A DNA stretch of 64,000 bases from Idiomarina piscisalsi (GTDB lineage: Bacteria; Pseudomonadota; Gammaproteobacteria; Enterobacterales; Alteromonadaceae). The notes under the pieces are model-generated. The model was not told the DNA's origin, did no database searches, and saw only the letters and a program-made list of their open reading frames with translations. The position numbers were made by a program, and so were the translations under genes. Shown one piece after another: positions 48,547 to 56,572 of this stretch; the first letter of the stretch is position 1; each line of letters opens with the position of its first letter. The DNA lies in NCBI RefSeq assembly GCF_002211765.1, contig NZ_CP022133.1:2480001-2544000 (forward strand), in the 5' to 3' direction.

Positions 48547-48651
48547 TTAATCGCTCTCCTTTTGGTACCTCATTTCAAGTCCATTGAGTATACCCTACGT
48601 CGAAACCCTATTGTGAGTCCAGTTGTCTATCGTACCAGATCTTTAGCCGTC

Positions 48652-48680
48652 TAGACATCCACAGATGGTTTTGCTATTAT
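48652..48680 (+). promoter_or_regulatory. strong sigma70-type promoter of the leader/cassette
   Basis: TAGACA (48652-48657), exactly 17 bp spacer, TATTAT (48675-48680): five of six matches in each hexamer. Transcription should start near 48687, which leaves about 160 nt of untranslated leader before the ATG at 48848. It points away from the hsd operon. Confidence 0.7.
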
Positions 48681-48686
48681 ATCTCC

Positions 48687-48847
48687 CGCATTAAGAGAAG
48701 AGCGATGCTCTCGCCAACCTGCCGGTCTGGGTAAGGTGGTTACTAAGGAAGCCCTTAGGATGTGCCTGTCGATGTCAGGAACCATCAGACACACATTGCA
48801 TTGCTCTCCTTACTTGCACTTTGTTTAACGCAATTAAGGAGATACCC
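48687..48847 (+). ncRNA. structured 5' leader with SD-masking hairpin (riboswitch-like candidate)
   Basis: Four hairpins in a row can be drawn: AGAGC/GCTCT (48699-48711); CC-ACCT/AGGT-GG with one bulge (48714-48739); CTAAGG/CCTTAG (48743-48758); GATG..CCTG/CAGG..CATC (48759-48786). Then TCTCCTTA (48805-48812) pairs perfectly with TAAGGAGA (48835-48842), which is the Shine-Dalgarno sequence of the next gene, and TTGC/GCAA extends the stem by 4 bp. The core TAAGGA also occurs in hairpin 3 (48744-48749), so the anti-SD could swap partners. This is the layout of a translation-controlling leader. I do not recognise a named riboswitch class. Confidence 0.6.
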
Positions 48848-49234
48848 ATGAGTCATCCCCATGACTATACGCGCGAAAACGCCCCTCAAGCTTACTTAAA
48901 ACGTGAGTTTGTCGAGCCAGTGCCGAGTCAAATCACGTTTGCTGCAATGATAGGCTCGTACCGCATTTTTGTCCTCGACTTATCTCAGCATTACTCCGCA
49001 ATTAAGTCAGGAGCTGGAGAGCCCTTCATCTGCTCGGCTATTCAAAACGATAAGGGTGGTATTCACGGTATTCGTGGCACCGTTTGCCATTACATTTTAG
49101 TAGTCGATGACAAAACCATTGCACGCTACGACACCGACGGTCGCTTTATCGATGAGCCTGGCGATATTCCTTTACCTACAGCCAAAAGCAGTGCCCGGCT
49201 AAATGGCAAAAACTCATCATTGCAATTGAAGTAA
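48848..49234 (+). CDS. island protein of unknown function, first of cassette
   Basis: A 128-residue soluble protein from the ATG at 48848, six nt after AAGGAGAT; a nine-residue upstream extension from 48821 is unlikely because it would bury the ribosome site. No family recognised. The central part (ITFAAMIGSYRIFVLDLSQH to YILVVDDKTIARYDTDGRF) looks like a small beta-rich fold. No signal peptide. It is followed 25 bp later by the second unknown gene. It lies in the island and is under the structured leader. GC content is closer to the host than the HUH gene. Confidence 0.7.
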   Translation: MSHPHDYTRENAPQAYLKREFVEPVPSQITFAAMIGSYRIFVLDLSQHYSAIKSGAGEPFICSAIQNDKGGIHGIRGTVCHYILVVDDKTIARYDTDGRFIDEPGDIPLPTAKSSARLNGKNSSLQLK

Positions 49235-49259
49235 TGGGTTATTGAATAAGGAGACTGTC

Positions 49260-50033
49260 ATGCAATCGATTTGGAACTACATTGAAAATGAAGCTCTGGC
49301 TAACTGGAAAGAGCATTGCCGTCGTGTAGAGCGCTACGAAGAAGGTAGAGAGTTTATTCGTGAAGGACTTAACGAGCTTGGGGGGCCTGGTAGAAGCAGT
49401 GTTGAGCGACTGAATAAGCTCAAAACATTCTTGGGTTATACCAACCAGCAAGCAGCGGATTCGTTGGTTATTGATGCAAAAGTTGTTATTGCACGACTCA
49501 TCCATCATCAGCGCCTCGAATATGGACTGGATATACCTGAAGACGATCTTCAGCTTCTAACCGAGTTGGGACATATAAAAGAACGACTTCTATGCTACGC
49601 AGAGCAGTGGAATCGTTCATTGTCACCTACTGGTGAAGAGCGGCCGTTCGGTAGCCGTTTGTGGACAGGGGCAAAAGTGCATATTGAAGAAGGTAAGCTT
49701 GCGTATCGAGATAATGGCTCGCGTATGTTCATTACATTGCCCAACCCATTCGCTCAATACGTATCGAAGCTATTTATGGGCGTGTTTGATGCCGCACGCG
49801 AAATTACCAACTACCACAACAAATATGAGTACGTTGGACGAACTGCTGAAGCCGTTGGCGAGTTAATTAAAAGCGGCGAACCATTCGTCGATAAAGAGCT
49901 TTATGAAGTCATTATTGGTAGTGCGTATCGGGTTATTGATGAGTGGACATCAAACTTACTAAAGCAGCAAAGCTTTAAAGGCAGTAAGTTTAACGTTGAA
50001 GACTTCTTTAACAGCTATAAACCGAGCCTTTAA
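49260..50033 (+). CDS. island protein of unknown function, second of cassette
   Basis: A 257-residue protein, mainly helical, soluble. The start at 49260 has AAGGAG seven bases upstream; a TTG at 49242 is less likely. No known motif. The stretch SSVERLNKLKTFLGYTNQQA with DSLVIDAKVVIARLIHHQRL has the look of helical bundles. It lacks cysteine clusters, nucleotide-binding loops and membrane helices. It sits between the 128-residue and the membrane coiled-coil genes, 55 bp before the latter. Confidence 0.7.
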   Translation: MQSIWNYIENEALANWKEHCRRVERYEEGREFIREGLNELGGPGRSSVERLNKLKTFLGYTNQQAADSLVIDAKVVIARLIHHQRLEYGLDIPEDDLQLLTELGHIKERLLCYAEQWNRSLSPTGEERPFGSRLWTGAKVHIEEGKLAYRDNGSRMFITLPNPFAQYVSKLFMGVFDAAREITNYHNKYEYVGRTAEAVGELIKSGEPFVDKELYEVIIGSAYRVIDEWTSNLLKQQSFKGSKFNVEDFFNSYKPSL

Positions 50034-50088
50034 TATTTCTCTATTGATATGTAAATAAAATGTTTATGTGAGTACAAGGAAAGTAGTT

Positions 50089-51315
50089 ATGATTGAAGAT
50101 AATACTAAGTTTTACTCAAAGGTTTTTGCTCTCGCTGTTGCCCTGGTTATTGGGCTTTCATGGACTAATGCTCTGGACTACCTTGCTATATCCTATGTTG
50201 ATGATGCGTTGGTCGACGCTGGTGTCGCATTTGCAATAGGAAGAGGAATCAACGCCGCAGGTTCAGTTTTAGAATCTCTTTCTTTTTCATTCAGCTTCGG
50301 TGTTGGTGGTGAACTATCACCCGGGGAGGCTATTTCTCCGTTGCTTGATATGGTTGAAGACTTTTCAACTGTAATGAAATTTGCCATTGGTTCCCTTGTT
50401 CTACAAAAACTATTGGTCGAGATTGTTGGTACAACCCTCTTTAATATTTTACTGACAATTTCTGGCGGTGTAGCTGTTGCTTCTTTTCTGCTAAATGCTG
50501 CTAAGTACCAATTAATTGCAATGAAGACATTTGTAACTCTAGTTGTCATCCGCTTCTTAGTGGTTCTTATGGCGGTGCTCAGCGGCATAGCAAGTCAACT
50601 GTTTTTAGATGAAAGACTCGAGCAAGATCTCAATGCTTTGCGTCAAGCCGAAGCCTCTGTTGAAAGTATAAGTTCTGAGCCGGTTATTTCTGACGGTGTA
50701 AGGCAAAAGCTCGAAGCTGAAGTTTCGGTAATTCAGTCAGAAAAAGACTCTCTGGCAAGCAACTCTAACGACTTAAAGCAACAGCTTGCATCTAAGAAAG
50801 ATGAAATCGTTCTCTTAGAGCAAGAAATGGAACAGTACTCAGTTACTGATACATATAATCCATTTACCTCTAATGAGGATGCGAAAGAAACAAAGTCGGA
50901 ACTAACCGAAGCCGAGTCCGAGCTTAGTAGAATGGAAGATAAGCTTGAGATTGTAGAAGACAATATTGAAGAGGCTAATGAGCAGCTAGATATACTTAAT
51001 AAGCGCCTACGTGGCGAGTCCACCGGGTTTATGGGAGGGGTTTCTGACTCGATATCAAATATCGGAGGCAAAATTAGCGGCATGGCTGATAAAATGTCTT
51101 ATGAAAACCTAAAAAACTCAATGTCGGACGCTATAGACTCCATGCTAAGAGCAATGGTTGCCTTTATACTGCGCTCAATATTGCTACCACTAGCCTTCCT
51201 CTACTTGGTTTCAAAGTTCTTTAAAGTGGTTTGGGGCATCGACTTCAGCGAAAAGCTTAAAGAAACAAGAGGGAAGTCTAATAATAACTTAAAAGCTCAA
51301 GAGTCCGAGCTCTAA
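50089..51315 (+). CDS. membrane coiled-coil protein of unknown function, third of cassette
   Basis: A 408-residue protein from the ATG at 50089 (AAGGAAAG upstream; an in-frame GTG at 50068 is the alternative). N-terminal part has a helix (FALAVALVIGLSWTNAL), a Gly/Ser-rich segment and two more helices (TLFNILLTISGGVAVASFLL; FVTLVVIRFLVVLMAVLSGI). Residues of about 190-320 are a long coiled coil (VIQSEKDSLASNSNDLKQQL; ESELSRMEDKLEIVEDNIEE). A C-terminal helix (MVAFILRSILLPLAFLYLV) anchors the end. The architecture, with membrane anchors flanking a coiled coil, recalls membrane effectors in some defence systems, but there is no motif to prove it. Confidence 0.75.
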   Translation: MIEDNTKFYSKVFALAVALVIGLSWTNALDYLAISYVDDALVDAGVAFAIGRGINAAGSVLESLSFSFSFGVGGELSPGEAISPLLDMVEDFSTVMKFAIGSLVLQKLLVEIVGTTLFNILLTISGGVAVASFLLNAAKYQLIAMKTFVTLVVIRFLVVLMAVLSGIASQLFLDERLEQDLNALRQAEASVESISSEPVISDGVRQKLEAEVSVIQSEKDSLASNSNDLKQQLASKKDEIVLLEQEMEQYSVTDTYNPFTSNEDAKETKSELTEAESELSRMEDKLEIVEDNIEEANEQLDILNKRLRGESTGFMGGVSDSISNIGGKISGMADKMSYENLKNSMSDAIDSMLRAMVAFILRSILLPLAFLYLVSKFFKVVWGIDFSEKLKETRGKSNNNLKAQESEL

Positions 51316-51372
51316 GGTCGTTAATTGTGAGAAGTTGATTACTAACCATTATTAACGGTATAAGTATATTTG

Positions 51373-51450
51373 TTTGTCTTTGTCTTTGTCTTTGTCTTTG
51401 TCTTTGTCTTTGTCTTTGTCTTTGTCTTTGTCTTTGTCTTTGTCTTTGTC
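51373..51450 (+). repeat. 13 tandem copies of TTTGTC
   Basis: A perfect hexanucleotide array of 78 bp between the last island gene and attR. An inverted match GACAAAGACA lies at 51470-51479, so the array can fold back on it as a hairpin in many registers. No open frame crosses the array. It is a likely variable-number locus by slippage. Confidence 0.9.
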
Positions 51451-51504
51451 TTTCCAAAGAAAAGACCAGGACAAAGACAGCATTACAAGCAAATTTGTCC
51501 GAAG

Positions 51505-51525
51505 TGTGGGACTAACTGTGGGACT
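51505..51525. repeat. right integrase arm-type repeats (TGTGGGACT)
   Basis: TGTGGGACT at 51505-51513 and 51517-51525, the same 12-bp pitch as the pair at the left end (35991-36011). It lies 53 bp inside attR. Confidence 0.65.
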
Positions 51526-51578
51526 TTTTAGTAAATTTGGAACTTGTTAGTAAAGACTAACTCTGAGAGCCTTTGAAT

Positions 51579-51626
51579 ATGGCGCACCCTATAGGAGTCG
51601 AACCTATGACCTTTGCCTCCGGAGGG
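51579..51626. repeat. attR: right copy of 48-bp direct repeat
   Basis: Identical to 35825-35872. It overlaps the 3' part of the intact tRNA-Arg gene (CCA end to anticodon loop), so the tRNA stays whole after integration. Confidence 0.93.
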
Positions 51627-51656
51627 CAACGCTCTATCCAGCTGAGCTAAGGGTGC
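51580..51656 (-). tRNA. tRNA-Arg (anticodon CCG)
   Basis: A 77-nt tRNA on the minus strand. Acceptor stem GCACCCT pairs with AGGGTGC; discriminator G and encoded CCA follow. D-arm AGCTCAGCTGGATAGAGC, anticodon stem TTGCC/GGCAA with loop CTCCGGA (anticodon CCG), T-arm with GGTTCGACTCC. It reads CGG codons and is the integration target of the island. Confidence 0.96.
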
Positions 51657-51721
51657 GCATACTTTGGGAAAAGCGAGGGCATTATAGGGACTGGCCCCCG
51701 CTATGTCCAGAGTTCACATGG

Positions 51722-53284
51722 TTACTGCTTCTCAAGTTTCAGGTTGTGAAAGTCAAAACTGAAATCAGTGAAGTCTGCCACTGCTTCCATGGTTGCCGTC
51801 TTTATTTCGTTGTTTCTGTTCACATCAAAATCAATAAAGGCATCGGCTTCCAACAAGGGCTCATCCCAGCGCACAATAAAGGTATTGCCGTTGTAATGCT
51901 CCAGTGAGCCTTTCAGCATATTGGTATGCGTAAAGTCTATACTCAGCGTATCATCCTGCTCAGAAATAACGACATCGCCGTACCAAGCATCTTTATAGGT
52001 TCCCGCATATTTCGATAACGCCAGCGATGGCTGCGGATCATCAACGGCTTCTACTTTAAAATCCGCTTTTTTCTGAATGAATTCATGATATTTCTTACTT
52101 TCATTAGCCACCCAGTCCTGGTCCGGCACATCCAGAACTTCTTCCAGCGACTCTTGCACTATTGCGGTTAACGCACCAAACGCCTGCTGGTTACTCAGAA
52201 CGGTAATAGCAAACTCTTTTTCGGGAATAACCGTTGTGAAAGACAGCATGCCCAGAATACCGCCACTGTGCGACACGTGCTTAACGCCGTAGTAGTCCTT
52301 CACAAACCAGCCCAAACCATAACCACGGAAGTAGGTCCCCTGCTCTGCAGCGTTAGCCGATACCGGCAGTGGCGTAGTCAGTTGCCACATGTCATGCAGC
52401 GACTCCTCCTTAAACAAGCGTTCGCCGTTAGGCGTCTCTCCCTCATTTAAAAGGGTCAGTAACCAGCGGCTCATATCATCAACACTCGCTGCGGTTGCGC
52501 CGGCGGCAGAGAAGTCTTCCAAAAAGTCGAGCGGAAAACGATGTAACTTACCGTCCATTTCAATAGTGCCGACGGCTACATTGTCATAGCTTTCATCAAT
52601 ACGGGAAAAGCCAATGGTACTTTCATCCATTTGCATCGGTCCAAACAGTGTTTGTTCAACGTACTGATGATACGGCATACCCGATACTTCGCTGATCACC
52701 TCGCCGGCTGTCACAAACATTAAGTTGTTGTAGTCAAAGCGTTCGCGAAAACCGTGTTGAATAGGCACATTCGCCAACCCGGCAATCACTTCATCTGTGG
52801 TTTTATCGGTGTTCGGCCAAATCATCAGGTCACCGGCACCTAGCCCAAGACCAGAGCGGTGACTCAATAAATCACGAATGGTCAGTTCGCGAGTAATGTA
52901 CGGGTCTGCCAGTTTAAAACTGGGTAAGTGTTCAATGACTTTGTCATTCCAGCCTAACTTGCCCTGCTCAACCAGAGTCGCCATAGCCGCAGCGGTAAAT
53001 GCCTTGGTATGAGAAGCTATGCCAAACAAGGTGGTTGGCGTAACCGGTTGCTGCGACTCCATATCCCGCACACCGAAGCCTTCGGCCAGAATGACTTCAC
53101 CGTCTTTTACCGCAACTACCGCCAAGCCCGGAATGTTAAAAGCATCCAACGACTGCTCTGCGGTCTGGCGAATTTTTTGCTCGAGTGAAGTACCTTCTTC
53201 TGGCTCGACCTTTGCGCTGTCAGAGCAAGCCACTAAAGCGCCAGCAATGGCACTAACACACAAAATTTTGGAGAGCGTTTTCAT
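51722..53284 (-). CDS. serine hydrolase, beta-lactamase class C family, lipoprotein
   Basis: A 520-residue envelope protein. Lipobox LVAC with Cys at 20. The penicillin-binding-like fold has S91-H-T-K94 (motif SxxK), Y185-N-N187 (YxN) and the third motif as HSGG near residue 340 (VSHSGGILG). A C-terminal lipocalin-like domain (about 420-520, KYAGTYKDAWYGDVVIS) is typical of esterase/D-aminopeptidase members such as PbpE/EstB-like proteins. So it may be a peptidase or esterase and not a true beta-lactamase. It lies 65 bp upstream of the tRNA on the same strand. Confidence 0.88.
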   Translation of the reverse strand: MKTLSKILCVSAIAGALVACSDSAKVEPEEGTSLEQKIRQTAEQSLDAFNIPGLAVVAVKDGEVILAEGFGVRDMESQQPVTPTTLFGIASHTKAFTAAAMATLVEQGKLGWNDKVIEHLPSFKLADPYITRELTIRDLLSHRSGLGLGAGDLMIWPNTDKTTDEVIAGLANVPIQHGFRERFDYNNLMFVTAGEVISEVSGMPYHQYVEQTLFGPMQMDESTIGFSRIDESYDNVAVGTIEMDGKLHRFPLDFLEDFSAAGATAASVDDMSRWLLTLLNEGETPNGERLFKEESLHDMWQLTTPLPVSANAAEQGTYFRGYGLGWFVKDYYGVKHVSHSGGILGMLSFTTVIPEKEFAITVLSNQQAFGALTAIVQESLEEVLDVPDQDWVANESKKYHEFIQKKADFKVEAVDDPQPSLALSKYAGTYKDAWYGDVVISEQDDTLSIDFTHTNMLKGSLEHYNGNTFIVRWDEPLLEADAFIDFDVNRNNEIKTATMEAVADFTDFSFDFHNLKLEKQ

Positions 53285-53476
53285 GATGATCTAACCTTTT
53301 TCTTGTTTTCTAACAGACTACCACAACCGAATTAACTTTTACCGATATCAACTATAGCGGAAACCGAATTCATCGTGCTTTTATCGGGTTTAGTCTTAAT
53401 CGCTTTGCCTGTCAGTGGGTTATGGTTTTATATTAAACGCAGACAACTTAAGAAAACCTAACTCAAGGAAAACATT

Positions 53477-55012
53477 ATGTCGTTAAAACAGGTCATGAGT
53501 GCTCTGGCTGTTTCTTCGGTTTTGTCGCTGCCTGCGTTGGCAAGTGACTATCTGGACACGTCCACGAGCTTTTCTGATGAAAACAAAAACACCAAAACTC
53601 GCGTTATTTTCGTACCAGAAGGTACGGCAGTTGAGCTACCAGAATGGTCAGGCTCTGATGTAAATGCCGTTAGCCGCGCTGCAGAAATTGAAGAATTTAA
53701 AGGCGAAGCGTCACAGTTAACCACAGTGATTGCCCCGGAAGGCACCAAAGCCAATCACCTGCTTCTGGCGGGCGTCGGTAACCCGGCTGAACTTTCCCGT
53801 TTTAAAGCCGAGAAGTTAGGCGCGTCTATTGCCGCTGCTTTAAAGCCTGAGTTAGAAAGCGTTGTTTTCGATACACGCCTGATCAGCAACCCAGGCATTG
53901 CTGCTGAGCTGAGTGCACACATTGCTCATGGCATCGACCTGCGCAATTACCGCTTCGACCGCTACCAGTCCGAGCCAAAAGAACGTCCAAAAACAGCATA
54001 CCATTGGTTAGTAAATAGCCCTGACATGGCAGAGAAAAAATATCTGGCCTCGCGCGCCATTGCTGAAGGCGTGTTTGTTGCCCGCGACATTACCGCTCTG
54101 CCCGGCAGCGACGGCTACCCTGAAGCTATTGTGAAATTAGCTCAGGAAGCCATGAAAGACTTAAACATTGAGCTGACCATTGTCACGCCTGAGCAGGTCG
54201 ACGAAATGGGTATGGGTTTATTAAAAAGTGTTAGCCAGGGCAGCCAACACGGCTCTTACCTGCTGACCGCACACTATAAAGGCAGTAACGCCGACCCAAT
54301 CGCATTGGTCGGTAAAGGCAATACCTTTGACACTGGTGGCTATAACTTAAAAACCAGTTCTTCGTCTATTTTGCGCATGCAAACCGACAAAGCTGGCGCT
54401 GGAGCCGTTATTGGCGCAGTTATGGCGCTAGCGGCACAAGAAGCACCGGTCAATGTGGTTGCTATAGCACCGCTGTCGCACAACCTCATTTCTGGTTCAG
54501 CAACATTACCAGGCGACGTCGTTAAAGCCGGTGACGGTACTTTGGTAGAAATTGCTAACACCGACGCCGAAGGACGTCTGATTCTTGGCGACGGTAACTG
54601 GTATGCCAACGACAAATTCAAACCTCGCGCCATTGCCAATATTGCGACCTTAACCGGTTCGAAAGTTGGTGCATTGGGTACTGGCTACGCAGCTTTATTT
54701 GCATCCGAGGACGACTTACGCTCAGCTATTATCGAGGCTGGCAATGTCACTGGTGAGAAAGTCTGGGAGCTGCCATTAGCAGGCTATGACGGTATTATCG
54801 ACAGTCCACTGGCCGATATTCGTAACATTGGATCTCCGGGCACACAGGCCGGTGCAGCGTTTCTTAAGCACTTCGCCGGCGACACGCCGTGGATCCATAT
54901 CGATATGGCCGCTGACGCAATGGTCAGTTCAGATACCGGTATTCATCCGGCAGGACCAACCGGCTTCGGAGTGCGCTTATTAACTGAGTGGGTTCATCAG
55001 TTAGAAAACTAA
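53477..55012 (+). CDS. secreted leucyl aminopeptidase (M17)
   Basis: A 511-residue M17 metalloaminopeptidase. Unlike cytoplasmic PepA it begins with a clear signal peptide (MSLKQVMSALAVSSVLSLPALA). N-terminal macro-like domain (about 30-170), then the catalytic domain with dinuclear metal ligands in VGKGNTFDTGGYNLK (Lys, Asp), MQTDKAGAG (Asp) and NTDAEGRLILGDG (Asp, Glu, Arg). All key residues are present. It removes N-terminal residues from peptides in the periplasm or outside. AAGGAAAAC precedes the ATG. Confidence 0.92.
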   Translation: MSLKQVMSALAVSSVLSLPALASDYLDTSTSFSDENKNTKTRVIFVPEGTAVELPEWSGSDVNAVSRAAEIEEFKGEASQLTTVIAPEGTKANHLLLAGVGNPAELSRFKAEKLGASIAAALKPELESVVFDTRLISNPGIAAELSAHIAHGIDLRNYRFDRYQSEPKERPKTAYHWLVNSPDMAEKKYLASRAIAEGVFVARDITALPGSDGYPEAIVKLAQEAMKDLNIELTIVTPEQVDEMGMGLLKSVSQGSQHGSYLLTAHYKGSNADPIALVGKGNTFDTGGYNLKTSSSSILRMQTDKAGAGAVIGAVMALAAQEAPVNVVAIAPLSHNLISGSATLPGDVVKAGDGTLVEIANTDAEGRLILGDGNWYANDKFKPRAIANIATLTGSKVGALGTGYAALFASEDDLRSAIIEAGNVTGEKVWELPLAGYDGIIDSPLADIRNIGSPGTQAGAAFLKHFAGDTPWIHIDMAADAMVSSDTGIHPAGPTGFGVRLLTEWVHQLEN

Positions 55013-55034
55013 GCAACACCAGATCTCTCATAAC

Positions 55035-55061
55035 AAGCACCCACAAATGGGTGCTTTTTTT
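55035..55061 (+). terminator. Rho-independent terminator after aminopeptidase gene
   Basis: AAGCACCCA, loop CAAA, TGGGTGCTT, then five more T. A perfect 9-bp stem between convergent genes. Confidence 0.92.
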
Positions 55062-55063
55062 AA

Positions 55064-56422
55064 CTACTGCGCATAAGCAGCGAGAATTTCCTCAACTTTC
55101 TTATCAATAGCTTCTCGACTCAGCCATTGCCCACGCACCATAACCCCTTGGTTCTCTCGCAGGGTATCGGGGTTCTCCAAAGGGTTATCCTTTAACAGAA
55201 TAAAGTCAGCACGATGTCCGGCGGCAATTCGTCCAAAGGTATCCTGTTCGGCAAAGTAGTCGCCTGCCGCTACCGTGGCGGAACGCAGAATATCAGCCAT
55301 AGGTATACCCGCTTCCGACATCAGACGTATTTCGTGGTGTACCGAATAACCCGGAACGCTGAACAACTGTGGCGCATCGGTTCCAAAAATGATCTTTGCG
55401 CCGCCTTCATGCAGAGCGTGTAGTAGCTTTTGGCGATTTTCCTGCTGCACTTGTGCCTGTTCCTGATTGAAGTAGCTGCTGGGGTTATCGTAGTAGTTTA
55501 GCCACCCTTCCCGAACAGCCGTTGGTACCAACTGAATTTCCGGGTACTCTTTCAGTTTGTTCGGATCGCCCGCCCCTATCAGGGTTTTCCATAAGGCCTG
55601 AGTGGGCACAACCGCAATATCATGCTCCAGTGTCATAGCCACCAGCAAATCAAGTTCGCCCTGCGTTATTTCTCTGTTCATGGCATCAACGTAAGCCAGG
55701 TAACCGTCCAGGTGATCAATGGTTCTCTGGCCTGCTTCCATGGCTCGTTTTAATCCGACCTCTGCCGGCACATGTCCGGCAAAGTCCATGCCCGCCTGTC
55801 GAGCCGTGCCTGCCATAGCCTCATATTCTTCAAGGGTTAACCCCGGATGCACTTTTAGTAAGTCCCACCCTTCTTCACGTTGGGCTATAACCCGCTCCGT
55901 TACCTGTTCAACCGACTCTATGGTATTGCCACTAAAGCTGGGCCCGGCTAAATATAAAGTTGGCCCCTGACGCTCTCCCGATTCAATGTCTGATTTCAGC
56001 TGCAGCTGGTGCGGATAGCCCAGCATGCCACGCACCGTTGTTACGCCATTGGCAATGTACAAAAACAACATGTCGTCGGCGTAGCGTTTAGGGAAGTCAC
56101 CAAAGTCTGTTGCCGGCGGCACATGACCGTGCATTTCTGCCATACCCGGAAGAGCGTATTGTCCCTCAGCATCAATTATTCGCGTGTTGTCATCAAAAAC
56201 CGGGGCTTCAGCACTCGAAAATACGCCACTAATGTAGCCGTTATTCACCACCAGTGTTTGTTGATCAATGACATTAGGCTCGCCCTTAAGCCAGTCAATG
56301 ACAGTGACGTTTTTAACGACGTAGTCGGCACTGCGGGTTTCATTACCCTGAGGTTCGGCGTTATTACAAGCCGATAAAAATAAGGCCGCAACAGTTGCGG
56401 CCAGAAGGTGAGTCAATTTCAT
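55064..56422 (-). CDS. amidohydrolase-family lipoprotein
   Basis: A 452-residue metal-dependent hydrolase from the ATG at 56422, which has GGAGG eight bases upstream; the in-frame TTG at 56443 overlaps that site. Lipobox LSAC. Metal-binding elements: HGH in MAEMHGHVPPATD, KVHPG, HVPAEVG (His), HLDGYL (His), and IFGTDAPQ (Asp). The C-terminal segment RADFILLKDNPLENPDTLR is standard for the imidazolonepropionase/prolidase-like branch. Likely a peptidase-like or cyclic amide hydrolase in the envelope; substrate unknown. Confidence 0.9.
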   Translation of the reverse strand: MKLTHLLAATVAALFLSACNNAEPQGNETRSADYVVKNVTVIDWLKGEPNVIDQQTLVVNNGYISGVFSSAEAPVFDDNTRIIDAEGQYALPGMAEMHGHVPPATDFGDFPKRYADDMLFLYIANGVTTVRGMLGYPHQLQLKSDIESGERQGPTLYLAGPSFSGNTIESVEQVTERVIAQREEGWDLLKVHPGLTLEEYEAMAGTARQAGMDFAGHVPAEVGLKRAMEAGQRTIDHLDGYLAYVDAMNREITQGELDLLVAMTLEHDIAVVPTQALWKTLIGAGDPNKLKEYPEIQLVPTAVREGWLNYYDNPSSYFNQEQAQVQQENRQKLLHALHEGGAKIIFGTDAPQLFSVPGYSVHHEIRLMSEAGIPMADILRSATVAAGDYFAEQDTFGRIAAGHRADFILLKDNPLENPDTLRENQGVMVRGQWLSREAIDKKVEEILAAYAQ

Positions 56423-56467
56423 TTTGGTTGCCTCCGGCGTCAAATCTGCCTTTAGCCTAGCGCAAGC

Positions 56468-56572
56468 TTACAATAAAGCCCAGCGGATCAGGCTACCAAC
56501 TAAGGTGACAGCCAGTACACCCAGGCACCACAGGCCGACAAACCATAGCCATTTTTTAAATACAGGCTTCAT
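56468..56572 (-). CDS. DUF2474 small membrane subunit of cytochrome bd/CIO oxidase
   Basis: A 34-residue single-helix protein, MKPVFKKWLWFVGLWCLGVL then AVTLVGSLIRWALL. Its ATG overlaps the cydB stop codon by one base (TGATG), so translation is coupled. The PVFKKWLWFVGLW start and IRWALL end match the DUF2474 proteins found after cioAB genes. It has the place of CydX or CydH as a small accessory subunit that stabilises the oxidase. Confidence 0.85.
   Translation of the reverse strand: MKPVFKKWLWFVGLWCLGVLAVTLVGSLIRWALL

Noticed and set aside
51373..51450. CRISPR array
   Set aside because: The repeats are 6-bp tandem units without spacers and no cas genes are in the window.
35825..51626. Prophage
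   Set aside because: No capsid, portal, terminase, tail or lysis genes are present in the island; it fits a satellite or integrative island.
53375..53461. 28-residue hydrophobic peptide with a GTG start between the serine hydrolase and aminopeptidase genes
   Set aside because: It reads like a small membrane helix with a basic tail, but there is no Shine-Dalgarno sequence and the GTG start is weak. It could be real, but I cannot support it.
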